Positions 8,997 to 18,536 of a DNA stretch of 64,000 nucleotides are shown here, piece by piece. The stretch covers positions 16,334-80,333 of the forward strand of contig NZ_KE557311.1 of NCBI RefSeq assembly GCF_000442275.2. The letters are read 5' to 3'. The stretch comes from Litoreibacter arenae DSM 19593 (GTDB taxonomy: Bacteria; Pseudomonadota; Alphaproteobacteria; Rhodobacterales; Rhodobacteraceae). The notes below the pieces were generated by a model that worked only from the letters and a program-made list of their open reading frames with translations, did not search any database and was not told the origin of the DNA. A program made the position numbers and the translations under genes. Position 1 is the stretch's first letter; each line of letters starts with the position of its first letter.

Positions 8997-10784
8997 TTAC
9001 GGCTCTTGGTTTGGCGCCAGTGATTCGCTGCCGGGCTTTAGGGCGCATTCAAGGAAAATTCTCAGCTTGCAATCTTTGCAAATGTCATCGTCAGCGGCTG
9101 CGACGGCGGCCGCAATAGCCTCGGCTTTGTTGTTGTGAAGATTACTGGCTCCAAGCTCGTCGAAGACATGCAATCGCCTCAGGATGGTTAAACTGGGGGC
9201 ATTCGTTGTGAAGATATGAAAATCAGCCCCCGCCTTTCGGGCCCGCCTGATTTCTTTCAGCAAAAGCCCTGCTCCGGACAGGTCGATTTTCCACAGACCC
9301 TTCAGCCCCATGAGCTTGGTCTTGGGGACCCGGTTTCCACCCTCGACCCTGCGGAACTGTTGCTCCACATTTTCGACTGATGCGAAGAACAAGGGGCCGT
9401 CCACCCGTATGACGGAGATTTGCGGGCATTCGGGCAGGTTATACCTTGCCGCATTTTTGAACACCCGCCTGCCATTCACGTCCGTCGGTGCCCCAACCGC
9501 GACGATCGGATGCGCGCTGTCATACAGAAACACGCAAAGCGACGTGATCACACCAACAACGATTGCCAAATCCAACTCGGTAAAGATGCCGGTTAGAAAG
9601 GTCGCCGCCAGGATCGCGGTTTCGCTTTTGTTGGATGTCAGGACGTGGCGGATCTCTGCGAAATTGATCAGGCGGTAGGATACGAACAGGATAACCCCGG
9701 CCATGGCAGGGACCGGAACGAACTCGAGGTATGGTGCCAAGACCCAAAGCAGGATCACCAGAAACCCTGCCGCAAAGATTGTCGAGATCGGCGTCTGCGC
9801 GCCCGCATCCGCGTTCAAGCCGGAGCGCGTGAACGAGCCGGAGCCTGCATAGCATTGGAAAAAGGAGCCAACGGCATTGGACAAGCCCTGCCCGACCATC
9901 TCCTGGCTGGAGTCGTAGGGTTCATCTCGGCGCAGCGCAAAAGATCGACCGATAGAGATTGCCTCAAGCAGGCCGACAAAGGCCACTGTTGCGGCGGCGG
10001 GCAGAAGCTCTGCGATCAGGCCGAAAGACAGGTTGGGTGCGCCAATGGTCGGGACAATCGACTGAAGCGGGGCAAACATCGCCACGCCTTTATCAGATGC
10101 ACCCAAAAGATAGGCCACGCCGGACCCAATCACGAGAGCGATGATATAAGATGGAACCTTCTTGCTGACCTGTGACAGCGCCACAAGAGAGAGGATCGTG
10201 ACGCCTGAAATGATCAGCGCCGTTATGTTGACCTGACCGAATTTCTCCGCGACATGGATCAACCGCTCGAAAACACCACCGCCGTCCCCGCGTTCAATCC
10301 CCAATGCGCCCCCGATCTGGCTGGCCGCAATCAAAAGGGCCGCGGCCGCCGTAAAGCCGATCAGCACGGAATGGGAAATGAACGAGATCAGGCCGCCCAT
10401 TTTGAAAATACCGGCAATGATCTGGATCGTCCCGACCATGAATGTCAGGGTCAACACCATGGCAATGTATGTCTGGCTGCCGGGGGCTGCGAATTGCGAC
10501 ATGGAGGCAAAAATGACCGCCGAAATCGCAGTGGTGGGGCCGGACACCATTATCATGGACGAGCCCCAGATCCCCGCGATCAACGCCACGAACACGGCGG
10601 TAAACAGCCCGAATTCCGGTGGCAGCCCGGCGATGATGGCAAACGCCACCCCTTGCGGCAAAACGATAGCCGCGTTGGTCAAGCCCGCGATTGCGTCAGC
10701 CTTCAGGGTGCCTGTGGTGACCTGTCGAAACCACGGGCGGACCGGGTTTAGCGAGGACAGCAGTGCGATCAGTCGATGGTGCAT
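8997..10784 (-). CDS. SulP-family anion transporter with STAS domain
   Basis: A 595-residue inner-membrane protein. Residues 15-400 hold the SulP transmembrane core, with the family signature region AGLTNAAIVLPQGVAFAIIAGLPP near helix 1 and GLLEAISIGRSFA midway. Residues 430-550 form a cytoplasmic STAS domain. The tail has a CKDCKLRIFLEC cluster. SulP proteins carry sulfate, bicarbonate, dicarboxylates or other anions by symport. The neighbour 59 bp downstream of its start is a sulfatase on the same strand, so movement of sulfate released by that enzyme is plausible; bicarbonate uptake is the main alternative. Confidence 0.88.
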   Translation of the reverse strand: MHHRLIALLSSLNPVRPWFRQVTTGTLKADAIAGLTNAAIVLPQGVAFAIIAGLPPEFGLFTAVFVALIAGIWGSSMIMVSGPTTAISAVIFASMSQFAAPGSQTYIAMVLTLTFMVGTIQIIAGIFKMGGLISFISHSVLIGFTAAAALLIAASQIGGALGIERGDGGGVFERLIHVAEKFGQVNITALIISGVTILSLVALSQVSKKVPSYIIALVIGSGVAYLLGASDKGVAMFAPLQSIVPTIGAPNLSFGLIAELLPAAATVAFVGLLEAISIGRSFALRRDEPYDSSQEMVGQGLSNAVGSFFQCYAGSGSFTRSGLNADAGAQTPISTIFAAGFLVILLWVLAPYLEFVPVPAMAGVILFVSYRLINFAEIRHVLTSNKSETAILAATFLTGIFTELDLAIVVGVITSLCVFLYDSAHPIVAVGAPTDVNGRRVFKNAARYNLPECPQISVIRVDGPLFFASVENVEQQFRRVEGGNRVPKTKLMGLKGLWKIDLSGAGLLLKEIRRARKAGADFHIFTTNAPSLTILRRLHVFDELGASNLHNNKAEAIAAAVAAADDDICKDCKLRIFLECALKPGSESLAPNQEP

Positions 10785-10843
10785 TCGAAAATCCTGAGCG
10801 CTCGCGGTTGGTTTAGGTGTCTGGCGGCGTATCCCTGACAGGG

Positions 10844-12472
10844 TTACTCTTTTTGCTCTGACCCGGACGCTGCAAGCGCTGTCCGAAACTCCTCCTCGGT
10901 GGCGAATCCGATCACCACACCGGCTTTCGCCTCACTTAGATCAACCCCGCGGGCTTCAATCTGGGCATCTGACATTGTCGTGCGCTGGCTGGTGCGGCGG
11001 CTCCATTGGAACAGCAGGTCTTCCAGCCGACGACACTCGCTTGCGTAGTCGGGATTGCCCCCCAGATCGTTGAGTTCATCGGGGTCGGCGTCAAGGTCGA
11101 ACAGCATCGGGCGGAACCCTTCGGAAAAGATATATTTCCAGCGCCCATCAAACAGCATTGTCAGCTTTGCATCTGCAACGTCGACACCCAAACGGCGACG
11201 CGCCTGCCGGAATGAGTAGTCATATTCCGAGATGACGAAATCCTTAATGGTCTCGCGCTCGCCATGCAGTAGCGGCAAAAGTGAGCGTCCCTCAATGATG
11301 TGACCGACTTGGGCGCCGTCGAAGTAATCCAGAATTGTCGGCACCACATCAATCGCCTCGACCAGAGATGTCGATACTGTTCCGCGCGTGGGGTCGGCCT
11401 CTTTGCTCGGGTCGACGACGATCAGCGGAATACGGGACGACGGGTCATGGAAAAGCTCCTTTTCTCCCAGCCAGTGATCCCCCAGATAGTCGCCGTGGTC
11501 CGAGGTGAACACGATCATTGTGCTGTCGGTCAGACCTTGGGCATCAAGGAATTTCATCAACTCGCCCATCTGGTCGTCGATCTGCTTGATCAGACCCATA
11601 TAGGCGCCGATAACTTTCGTGCGGGTCGTTTCGTTCGTGAAGGCCTTCGACACACGTTCCTCCATGAACGCGCCGAATACCGGATGGGGATCTTCGCGCT
11701 CCGCTTCACTGCGCACGACAGGCAGATGCGTCTCAGGGGGGTACATATCGTGGTAGGGCGCGGGCACAATGTAGGGCCAGTGCGGCTTGATATAACTCAG
11801 ATGAAGACACCAAGGGCTGTCACCGGATTCCCGGATAAAATCCATCGCCCGGCGCGTGATATAGGGCGTTTCGCTGTCCTCGTCCGGTGCGCGCGCGGCG
11901 ATGTCGGAGTTGTCCAGAAACCACCCGCTGAGGATGTTTCCGTCGTCGTCCTCGCCGCTATTGGCCACACTGTCCCAAGGGTTTTCATCCTCCCAGCCGC
12001 GCTCCTTCATATAGTCGTCGTAATTCTTGTTGCGCTTGCCGTAGTTGGAATTCGGATGCAGCCCGTCATCACGCTCATAGGGCTCAAAGCCGCATTCCGA
12101 CACCAGCGCGCCGATCTGGCTGTCTGGCGCCAGCCCGAGGCGTTTCATGCCCTCCACGTCAGCCGCCATATGGGTTTTGCCGCAAAGTGCCGTGCGAACC
12201 CCCAGCGGGCGCAAGTGATCGCCCAGCGTCATTTCGCCAACTTTCAGGGGAACATTGTTCCAGGTCGAGCCGTGCGAACTGACATAGCGCCCGGTATAAA
12301 ACGACATCCGCGACGGGCCGCAGATCGTTGACTGAACATATGCGCGGTCAAAACGAACGCCGCGTTTTGCAAGTGCATCTATGTTGGGGGTGTGCAAATC
12401 AGGATGACCCGCGCAGGACAGATAGTCCCAACGGAGTTGATCGCACATTATGAAAAGCACATTCTTCGACAT
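10844..12472 (-). CDS. Cytoplasmic Cys-type sulfatase / phosphonate monoester hydrolase-like
   Basis: A 542-residue alkaline-phosphatase-superfamily enzyme. Asp 11 (IMCDQLRWD) and the FTSDHGDYLGDH motif provide metal ligands, and CGPSR (residues 51-55) is the Cys-x-Pro-x-Arg signature in which the Cys becomes formylglycine. No signal peptide is present, so it should act inside the cell on an imported ester. Resemblance along the chain is to arylsulfatases and phosphonate monoester hydrolases. It lies downstream of, and on the same strand as, a TAXI-TRAP binding protein and permease, which would bring in the ester. A formylglycine-generating enzyme is not present in the window. Confidence 0.85.
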   Translation of the reverse strand: MSKNVLFIMCDQLRWDYLSCAGHPDLHTPNIDALAKRGVRFDRAYVQSTICGPSRMSFYTGRYVSSHGSTWNNVPLKVGEMTLGDHLRPLGVRTALCGKTHMAADVEGMKRLGLAPDSQIGALVSECGFEPYERDDGLHPNSNYGKRNKNYDDYMKERGWEDENPWDSVANSGEDDDGNILSGWFLDNSDIAARAPDEDSETPYITRRAMDFIRESGDSPWCLHLSYIKPHWPYIVPAPYHDMYPPETHLPVVRSEAEREDPHPVFGAFMEERVSKAFTNETTRTKVIGAYMGLIKQIDDQMGELMKFLDAQGLTDSTMIVFTSDHGDYLGDHWLGEKELFHDPSSRIPLIVVDPSKEADPTRGTVSTSLVEAIDVVPTILDYFDGAQVGHIIEGRSLLPLLHGERETIKDFVISEYDYSFRQARRRLGVDVADAKLTMLFDGRWKYIFSEGFRPMLFDLDADPDELNDLGGNPDYASECRRLEDLLFQWSRRTSQRTTMSDAQIEARGVDLSEAKAGVVIGFATEEEFRTALAASGSEQKE

Positions 12473-12503
12473 CGTGGTCCCTGATATTATGTTCGTGACC
12501 GGC

Positions 12504-12528
12504 GGTCGGGGCCTGATGAGCCCCGACC
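12504..12528 (-). terminator. Intercistronic hairpin between TRAP binding protein and sulfatase
   Basis: The perfect 9-bp stem GGTCGGGGC/GCCCCGACC has a 7-nt loop and lies 8 bp after the binding-protein stop. It lacks a U tract in the direction of transcription. Such hairpins often stabilise the upstream message or reduce read-through, so a high binding-protein to sulfatase ratio is plausible. Confidence 0.5.
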
Positions 12529-12535
12529 AAACCCT

Positions 12536-13567
12536 TTAGCCTTTGGCAACGTCGGGTATGTCGACACCAAGCTCGGTCAGGGCGCGCAGGGAACCCGGGT
12601 GCAGCGGCATGTCGATATCCTTGACCGCCGTTTCAGGAGAGATCGCCCGCAACCAAGGCGAGCTTTCGCCAGCCTCTTCAACGCCCGCATAGAACGCCTT
12701 TGTCATCTGGTAGATCATGTCTTCGTCGGCAGCCTCGTTGCACACGATGCCGACGGTAACGCCCAATGTGGTAACGTCGCTCTCGTTGAGCTGATTGTCG
12801 CCGTAAACGCCCGCGGGCAAGGTGGCAGCACTGAAGCCCGGACGTCCCACCAGTTTTTGCACAGCTTCTGTTTCAAGCTTGTCTGCCGGAATTCCCAAGA
12901 AACGGATCTGGTTCGTCACCGCAATTTGCGTCAGTGCCGGGCTTGGGGCGTTCGTGGGATTGCAATAAACGTCCAGATTGCCGTCCTGGAAAGCCGCCGC
13001 TGCGGCGTCCCAACCCAGACCGACAGCTTCGTAGTCGGTGCCCTCCTCAAGACCGGCCACAGCTTTGAACAGCCGCTGCATCGTCGCATAAGCCGCGCCG
13101 CCGGGGGGGCCGAGGAAGACGCGTTTGCCCTTGATCTCATCCATTGATGTGATGCCGGACGATCCGTAGACTGCGATGTGGTAGACGCCCATCGGGAAGT
13201 TCAGCACGGTCCGAAGTTTCGTAACCAGCTCTGGTGCCTGCTTGATCTTTTCGTACATGGCCGCCTGATCGCGCATCAACGCGTGAATGGCAGGTGACGA
13301 CATGCAGAAATCGCTTTTCCCCATCGCCACCTCAAGAACGTGGCGCGTTGCAGCACCCGTCGCGTTCAGCTGGATCTCGTAGTCCGGCAACGTCCGGTTG
13401 ATGATATTTGCGAAGGTCGTCATTACAAGATTCGGGCTGGTGCCCGGGCCAAGCGTCGACATACGCAGCAGCTCTTTGGCGAATGCCATTCTCGGCAGCG
13501 CGGTAAGGGCAGCAGCCCCGACCGTGGTCGCGAGAAGCCCACGGCGTGTTAGGTTCGTGTCAGTCAT
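12536..13567 (-). CDS. TAXI-family TRAP transporter solute-binding protein
   Basis: A 343-residue periplasmic protein. The start at 13567 (MTDTNLTRRG) is chosen for its GAGGAGG ribosome site; longer readings lack one. A Tat-like leader (TRRGLLATTVGAAALTALPRMAFA) precedes the mature domain. The ligand-binding fold shows TAXI hallmarks such as LGPGTSPNLV and LGPPGGAAYATM. TAXI proteins deliver substrate to fused TRAP permeases, and the gene 20 bp upstream is exactly that. With the downstream sulfatase, the ligand is probably a sulfate or phosphonate ester, but TAXI ligands cannot be predicted from sequence. Confidence 0.9.
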   Translation of the reverse strand: MTDTNLTRRGLLATTVGAAALTALPRMAFAKELLRMSTLGPGTSPNLVMTTFANIINRTLPDYEIQLNATGAATRHVLEVAMGKSDFCMSSPAIHALMRDQAAMYEKIKQAPELVTKLRTVLNFPMGVYHIAVYGSSGITSMDEIKGKRVFLGPPGGAAYATMQRLFKAVAGLEEGTDYEAVGLGWDAAAAAFQDGNLDVYCNPTNAPSPALTQIAVTNQIRFLGIPADKLETEAVQKLVGRPGFSAATLPAGVYGDNQLNESDVTTLGVTVGIVCNEAADEDMIYQMTKAFYAGVEEAGESSPWLRAISPETAVKDIDMPLHPGSLRALTELGVDIPDVAKG

Positions 13568-13587
13568 GAAAAAAATCCTCCTCTGGA

Positions 13588-15447
13588 TCATGAATTTTCT
13601 GGGATCAGGAAATTTCCAAACCTGACCATTGAGAAAAGCGCGATGGTGCCGGCGACAGCGATCCACGAAACCCACGGTCCGAAGAACAAAAGGGCCATCG
13701 CAAGGGCAAGCCCAATCGGGGCATAGCGCGCTTTTCCTTTAGCGGGGTAGCAGGCCCGCGAGATCAGCAGCACTGCAAGGGTTACAAACACGATGGACTG
13801 CGCCGAATCCAACAGGTCATAGCCCGTGCCCAAAAGCATTGCGGGTTGGTAGATGAACGCGAACGGGATCACAAAACCCGGCAAGGCCAGACGGGAGGCC
13901 TCGACCGCGGTTCGCATCGCGCCAGCCCCCGCGATAGGCGCCGCCGCAAAAGCCGCGAGCGCGACCGGCGGCGTGACCGCTGACAGAACGCCGAAATACA
14001 GAACGAACATATGGGTGTGAATGATCGGCACGCCCAGTTTCTGCAACGCCGGTCCCATCACGAGAACGATGATAAGATAGGCTGGCACCGTCGGCATACC
14101 CATGCCCAACAACAGGCAGGCAAGGGCCATAAGCAGCAACGACACCACCAACTGCCCCTCGGCATAGCTGGCAACAAGCGACGCGAACCGCAATCCAACG
14201 CCGGTCAGGTTCAGGATGCCGATGATGATGCCCACAGAGCCAACAATCACCACCAGTTGAGCCGAAATCATTCCGGCTGAGCGGACGAATTTTAACCACG
14301 AGGGTATGCTGCTCAACAAATCTGGCCTCAACGCAAAGCCTAGAACCGCGGCAAAGGCGACGCCGATGAAGCCGGAATAAGCAGGTGAGGACCCCCCAAC
14401 CATTGCGACGACGATTGCCGTCAACGAAAGCATGAACACGATAATCTGCGCGACCTCGCGCCACGCGAAACTCAGCTTTGGCTGCTCGGATGTGTCAAGG
14501 TCCATGTCCCGTGCGGCGCTGGAAATCGACATGAACAACCCGGCATAATAAAGAATTGCGGGAATTGTCGCGGCAGCGCAGATCGTCAGATAGGGCTGGC
14601 CCGTGACGTCTGCCATGATGAAGGCCACCGCCCCCATGATCGGCGGCGTGATCTGTCCCCCGCTAGACGCGGCGGCTTCTACCGCTCCTGCGAAATGCGA
14701 CTTGAACCCCCGCTTCTTGATCAGCGGGATCGTGATAACACCCGTTCCGACCACGTTGGCAACCGCGCTTCCTGAGATCGTGCCGAACAATCCGCTTGCG
14801 ACCGTGGCCGCGGCGGCAGGGCCGGACCGCACGCGACCGGTGGCAGCCAGCGCGAGTTTGACCAGCACCAGGTCAATTGTCAGAAGCTCCAGAACAGCGC
14901 CGAAGATGATGAAGATGAGAATGGTCGACACAACCGTTGCCATGGGTCGACCGAACACACCATCGAAGGAAAACCACAGGACTTGAACCAATTCTTCCGA
15001 GGTCATTCCGGCATGACGCATAAACCCGGGCGCAAGATGCCCGAATGCGCCATAAATCAGAACGACGGCCGCGACCACTGCCATGACCATCCCGACCGAC
15101 CGGCGCGTCAACTCGATCACCGCGATCAACCCGAGCAGACCCAGCCAGATATCCGCGGAAGTCAGGAAATAGAGCCCTGTCTCGATCTCGGACGCCGCCC
15201 GGAAATACTGGTAAACCGCGACGCTCAGGCAGGCCGCGGTGACCAAAGCAAGAAGCCGTCCTATCAGGCCTTCGTCTCGTTCTATTTGCGTCAGCAGGAT
15301 CAGCAAACCACTGACCAACAGCATCCCGACACGAAGGTAGGATTCACTGAACACACCAAAAACAGAGACGTAAAAAACCACGACGATGATCAAACTAGCC
15401 AACGCTAGGATCAACCCGCTAACGGATGAGGAAAGCCTATTCGGCAT
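13588..15447 (-). CDS. TRAP transporter permease, fused DctQ-DctM (TAXI type)
   Basis: A 619-residue inner-membrane protein. The start at 15447 (MPNRLSSS) is preceded by GGGAGAACACC. The first 150 residues correspond to the small DctQ-like part; the remainder is the large DctM-like subunit with SGSAVANVVGTGVITIPLIK and the GGQITPPIMGAVAFIMAD motif. Fused permeases pair with TAXI binding proteins, as here (20-bp gap). Uptake is Na+- or H+-driven. The gene is divergent from the IclR regulator at 15577, which probably controls the unit. Confidence 0.9.
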   Translation of the reverse strand: MPNRLSSSVSGLILALASLIIVVVFYVSVFGVFSESYLRVGMLLVSGLLILLTQIERDEGLIGRLLALVTAACLSVAVYQYFRAASEIETGLYFLTSADIWLGLLGLIAVIELTRRSVGMVMAVVAAVVLIYGAFGHLAPGFMRHAGMTSEELVQVLWFSFDGVFGRPMATVVSTILIFIIFGAVLELLTIDLVLVKLALAATGRVRSGPAAAATVASGLFGTISGSAVANVVGTGVITIPLIKKRGFKSHFAGAVEAAASSGGQITPPIMGAVAFIMADVTGQPYLTICAAATIPAILYYAGLFMSISSAARDMDLDTSEQPKLSFAWREVAQIIVFMLSLTAIVVAMVGGSSPAYSGFIGVAFAAVLGFALRPDLLSSIPSWLKFVRSAGMISAQLVVIVGSVGIIIGILNLTGVGLRFASLVASYAEGQLVVSLLLMALACLLLGMGMPTVPAYLIIVLVMGPALQKLGVPIIHTHMFVLYFGVLSAVTPPVALAAFAAAPIAGAGAMRTAVEASRLALPGFVIPFAFIYQPAMLLGTGYDLLDSAQSIVFVTLAVLLISRACYPAKGKARYAPIGLALAMALLFFGPWVSWIAVAGTIALFSMVRFGNFLIPENS

Positions 15448-15576
15448 GGTGTTCTCCCATTTCAACGCTTTTTAGTGGCTCTAGAATCGGTACATTCCGC
15501 CACATCGCATCTTTTTTTTTATGCTAGACATTGATCGGTTTCTGGTCGATTTTTTATTTCACCAGGTGGAACAAAG

Positions 15577-16380
15577 ATGGCCAAGTTAAATCGCTCAGTC
15601 GAGCGCAGCATAAAAATTTTGGAGGCCATTTCGGGTAATGGTCTGGGTTCATTAGCCTTTTTGGCAGAGCGCACAGGCCTGCCCAAAGCCACCATCTCGC
15701 GGATTTGTGCAACGCTGGTCAGCCAAAGATGGCTGTCCCAGAGCCGTAGCGATGGCAGATACCGGATCGGCCCCGGCTTCCCGCGCCTAGGCGGCGAGCC
15801 AGATTCGGTCGGTGCCCTGATTGAAGCCGCCAAGCTAGAGATCGTGGACCTGTCGGAACGCACCGGCCTTGGAGTGGATCTGGCAGCCTCAATCGGCAAC
15901 GGGCGCGTGGAAATCGTCGACACAACGCGGCAATTCTCCCAACACGGTATTTTTCCCGACTGTATCGGGTATCGCCCCTCCCCGTTTCGATCCGCCTTGG
16001 GAAGCGCCTTTCTCGGTGCGCTGGAGGCGAAAGACATCGCCAGATTTTCAGCCGATTTATCCCGGCATACCAGCGGGAAGGATCGGGAGGCGGCATTGAG
16101 CTTCCCGCAGAAACTTAGGGATATGCGAATAAATGGCTATGCCGCACGGGAGGCGGGGTATTGGGGGCGTGCGGTCGACTATGGCGGGATTCCCCGCGCG
16201 ATCGGCGTTGCTATTCGGGCAGATAGTCGGGTCGTCGGTGCCATAAATCTGGTGTGGCTTGCCGAACGGTCTAGCGTGGAAGCCGTAGCTGACGCGCATC
16301 TTGAACGGCTCAGCCTTGCCGCCAAGACAATCGGGGACAACCTGGCGGCGGGCGGCGAAGGCCTTACCTCACCAACGTAA
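15577..16380 (+). CDS. IclR-family transcriptional regulator
   Basis: A 267-residue protein. Residues 1-70 hold an N-terminal winged helix-turn-helix (SLAFLAERTGLPKATISRI). The rest is the IclR effector domain, with SALGSAFLGAL and GAINLVWLA in the expected order. It is transcribed away from the TRAP-sulfatase unit across 129 bp, so it is the likely local regulator. IclR proteins bind small organic acids; the effector here may be the imported ester or its hydrolysis product. The ATG at 15577 follows CAGGTGGAACAAAG. Confidence 0.88.
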   Translation: MAKLNRSVERSIKILEAISGNGLGSLAFLAERTGLPKATISRICATLVSQRWLSQSRSDGRYRIGPGFPRLGGEPDSVGALIEAAKLEIVDLSERTGLGVDLAASIGNGRVEIVDTTRQFSQHGIFPDCIGYRPSPFRSALGSAFLGALEAKDIARFSADLSRHTSGKDREAALSFPQKLRDMRINGYAAREAGYWGRAVDYGGIPRAIGVAIRADSRVVGAINLVWLAERSSVEAVADAHLERLSLAAKTIGDNLAAGGEGLTSPT

Positions 16381-16409
16381 TGAACAGCCGCGCACCGACG
16401 GGCTGTTCA
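16381..16409. terminator. Bidirectional hairpin between convergent iclR and CoA transferase
   Basis: Perfect 9-bp arms TGAACAGCC and GGCTGTTCA surround an 11-nt loop in the 33-bp gap between two converging genes. No clear T tract is present on either side, so efficiency is uncertain. Confidence 0.5.
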
Positions 16410-16413
16410 GCAA

Positions 16414-18345
16414 CTATGCCCCGTTAGACCCAGGGAAGGACCTCGCCTTTTCCCTGCTCTCGTAGATGTGGGTGCGTGCGTCGGGGAATACCTCGCCCAA
16501 TTTCATCCGCATGAAAGCCGAGCCGGAGTAGCGCGAGACGTTTCGGTAAAAGCGTTCTGTCAGGCCGTCCACCATCTTGGCCCAGTCGCTGACAAGCGCC
16601 TCGTCAATGCGAAAACCATCGTAATTGACGACGACATTGACCGGTTTGCCATATGCGACACAGGCTTCTGCCACCAGACGTTCAACAAGTTTGACCTCGT
16701 CGAGCGTGCGGATGCGCATCTTTTCGAAGTTGAGGAACAACTGGCCCAGATTGGGGTCAATCGCGATGCGGTCCGGCAGATCAAGATGCAAAAGATCAAT
16801 GCGCAAGTCCATCTCTCCATTGCGGAAGATGCGGGCGTCCATGAGGGTGACCTCATTCACAATCGGGCGCACATCCATGAGGCCCAGAATATCACGATCA
16901 AGGTCGATCCCGGGGGCGATTTCTTTCAACTCCAAGCCGTTCGTTGTGAGCTCGAACACGCACCGCTCGGTCACATAAAGAACCGGTTGCCCCAGCCGTG
17001 CGGCGCGCGCCCCCGAGAACGAGATCTGCTCCACATGGTCAAGGAACTTGCGCGCCCGCCCCTCTTGGCGGATCTCGACCCCGTCGTCGCCAATATGCAC
17101 ATCCAGACCCTGCGCCGTGAAGGTGCCTGCGAACACCACCGCGCGGGCGTTCTGGCTGATGTTGATAAATCCGCCCGCCCCCGCAAGCCGGGTCCCGAAC
17201 CGCGACACGTTCACGTTGCCCACCGCATCCGCCTGCGCGAGGCCAAGGCAGGCCATATCAAGGCCACCGCCATCATAGAAATCAAACTGGTTGTTCTGCG
17301 GGATCACCGCGTCTGTATTGACCGCCGCGCCAAAATCCAGCCCAGAGGCAGGTTGCCCGCCAATCACACCCGGCTCCGCCGTCAGGGTCAGGTGCTCCAA
17401 CAGGCCTTCTTCAGCCGCGACCGAGGCGACCCCTTCGGGCATCCCGATGCCCAGATTGACCACGCCGTTGACCGGCAACTCGAACGCACAGCGACGGGCG
17501 ATCACCTTGCGGGCATCCAGCGGCAAGGCAGGGATTTCGCCCGACGGCGGGCGGATGCGGTTGGTGAAGGCTTGGCTAAAGGCCGTGCTGTAGGTTTGCA
17601 GGTGGTTTTCAGGTTTCGAGACGACGATGGCATCCACAAGGATACCCGGAATATGGACGTCCCGCGCGGGCAAGGACCCCGCCCGCGCCACGCGTTCGAC
17701 CTGAACGATGACCACGCCGCCCGCATTATGGACGGCCATGGCCTGCGCAAGGTTGTCGATGGTCAGGGCCTCCCGCTCCATCGTGACATTGCCCGTCTCG
17801 TCTGCGGTGGTGCCGCGCAGCAGCGCCACGGTCAGGTTATGCGAGGGATAGAACAGGATTTCTTCGCCGCCGATCTCCATCAGCTCGACCTGAGGGTCCG
17901 TAGAGATGGAGTTGACCGCCCCCCCGCCCTGTCGCGGGTCAACAAAGGTCTCCAGACCCACCTTCGACAGCATCCCCGGCTTGCCCGCTGCGATATCGCG
18001 GTACAGTTGGCTGATCACACCTTGGGGCAGGTTCCAGCCCTCGATCTTACCCTCGGTGGCCAGCTTCGCGACTTTAGGGATCAGACCCCAATGGCCGCCA
18101 ACCACGCGCTTCAGCAACCCCTCATGCCCCAGCCGGTTCAAGCCTCGATCTTTGCCGTCGCCTTGCCCTGCGGCAAACACCAGTGACAGGTCGCGCGGAT
18201 GATCCGTTTCCAGAAATCGGGTCTCAATGGCGGCCAACAGCTCATCCGGCACACCGATCCCGACAAAACCGGACGTCGTAACCGTATCGCCATCCTTGAC
18301 CAAGGCGGCAGCTTCGGCGGCGGAAACGACCTTGCCAGCCCTCAT
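16414..18345 (-). CDS. Acyl-CoA:acetate/3-ketoacid CoA transferase, fused alpha-beta (YdiF-like)
   Basis: A 643-residue fused CoA transferase. The N-terminal half (alpha-like) begins SAAEAAALVKDGDTVTTSGFVGIG with the GxGx CoA loop; the C-terminal half (beta-like) has NLGIGMPEGVASVA, and the Glu of TAEPGVIGG is the likely catalytic residue that forms the glutamyl-CoA thioester. YdiF-type enzymes move CoA between acetyl-CoA and short-chain or 3-keto acids, including acetoacetate. This fits the homogentisate pathway nearby, which ends in acetoacetate plus fumarate. Its ATG overlaps the TGA of a short dehydrogenase stump (18342-18470). Confidence 0.9.
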   Translation of the reverse strand: MRAGKVVSAAEAAALVKDGDTVTTSGFVGIGVPDELLAAIETRFLETDHPRDLSLVFAAGQGDGKDRGLNRLGHEGLLKRVVGGHWGLIPKVAKLATEGKIEGWNLPQGVISQLYRDIAAGKPGMLSKVGLETFVDPRQGGGAVNSISTDPQVELMEIGGEEILFYPSHNLTVALLRGTTADETGNVTMEREALTIDNLAQAMAVHNAGGVVIVQVERVARAGSLPARDVHIPGILVDAIVVSKPENHLQTYSTAFSQAFTNRIRPPSGEIPALPLDARKVIARRCAFELPVNGVVNLGIGMPEGVASVAAEEGLLEHLTLTAEPGVIGGQPASGLDFGAAVNTDAVIPQNNQFDFYDGGGLDMACLGLAQADAVGNVNVSRFGTRLAGAGGFINISQNARAVVFAGTFTAQGLDVHIGDDGVEIRQEGRARKFLDHVEQISFSGARAARLGQPVLYVTERCVFELTTNGLELKEIAPGIDLDRDILGLMDVRPIVNEVTLMDARIFRNGEMDLRIDLLHLDLPDRIAIDPNLGQLFLNFEKMRIRTLDEVKLVERLVAEACVAYGKPVNVVVNYDGFRIDEALVSDWAKMVDGLTERFYRNVSRYSGSAFMRMKLGEVFPDARTHIYESREKARSFPGSNGA

Positions 18346-18470
18346 GCTGCGGTCCCGCTGATGTTCAGGACTACGTTTGCGCCTGCTTGCGCAAACCCGC
18401 GCGACTGCCCCAGCCCAATGCCAGAGGTCGAACCGGTGATCACTGCCGTTTTACCAGTCGGGTCAGTCAT
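18342..18470 (-). pseudogene. N-terminal stump of a short-chain dehydrogenase (3-hydroxybutyrate dehydrogenase-like)
   Basis: A 42-residue frame opens with MTDPTGKTAVITGSTSGIG, the Rossmann TGxxxGIG motif, continues SRGFAQAGANVVLN as in BdhA/PhbDH enzymes, then stops after ISGTAA. Full-length members have about 255 residues. The stop overlaps the CoA transferase start (ATGA). The simplest reading is a deletion that joined the 5' end of a bdhA gene to the CoA-transferase start, leaving the stump as a leader ORF that may still couple translation. Confidence 0.75.
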
Positions 18471-18536
18471 GAATCCGTTTCCTCAAGTTGTGAACATTCC
18501 ACGTGCTGCTGCGCGCGGGGTCGTGTTGATGTCGCT

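Noticed and set aside
16468-18186. 572-codon frame antisense to the CoA transferase
   Set aside because: The minus-strand protein has full family motifs; the plus frame has none.
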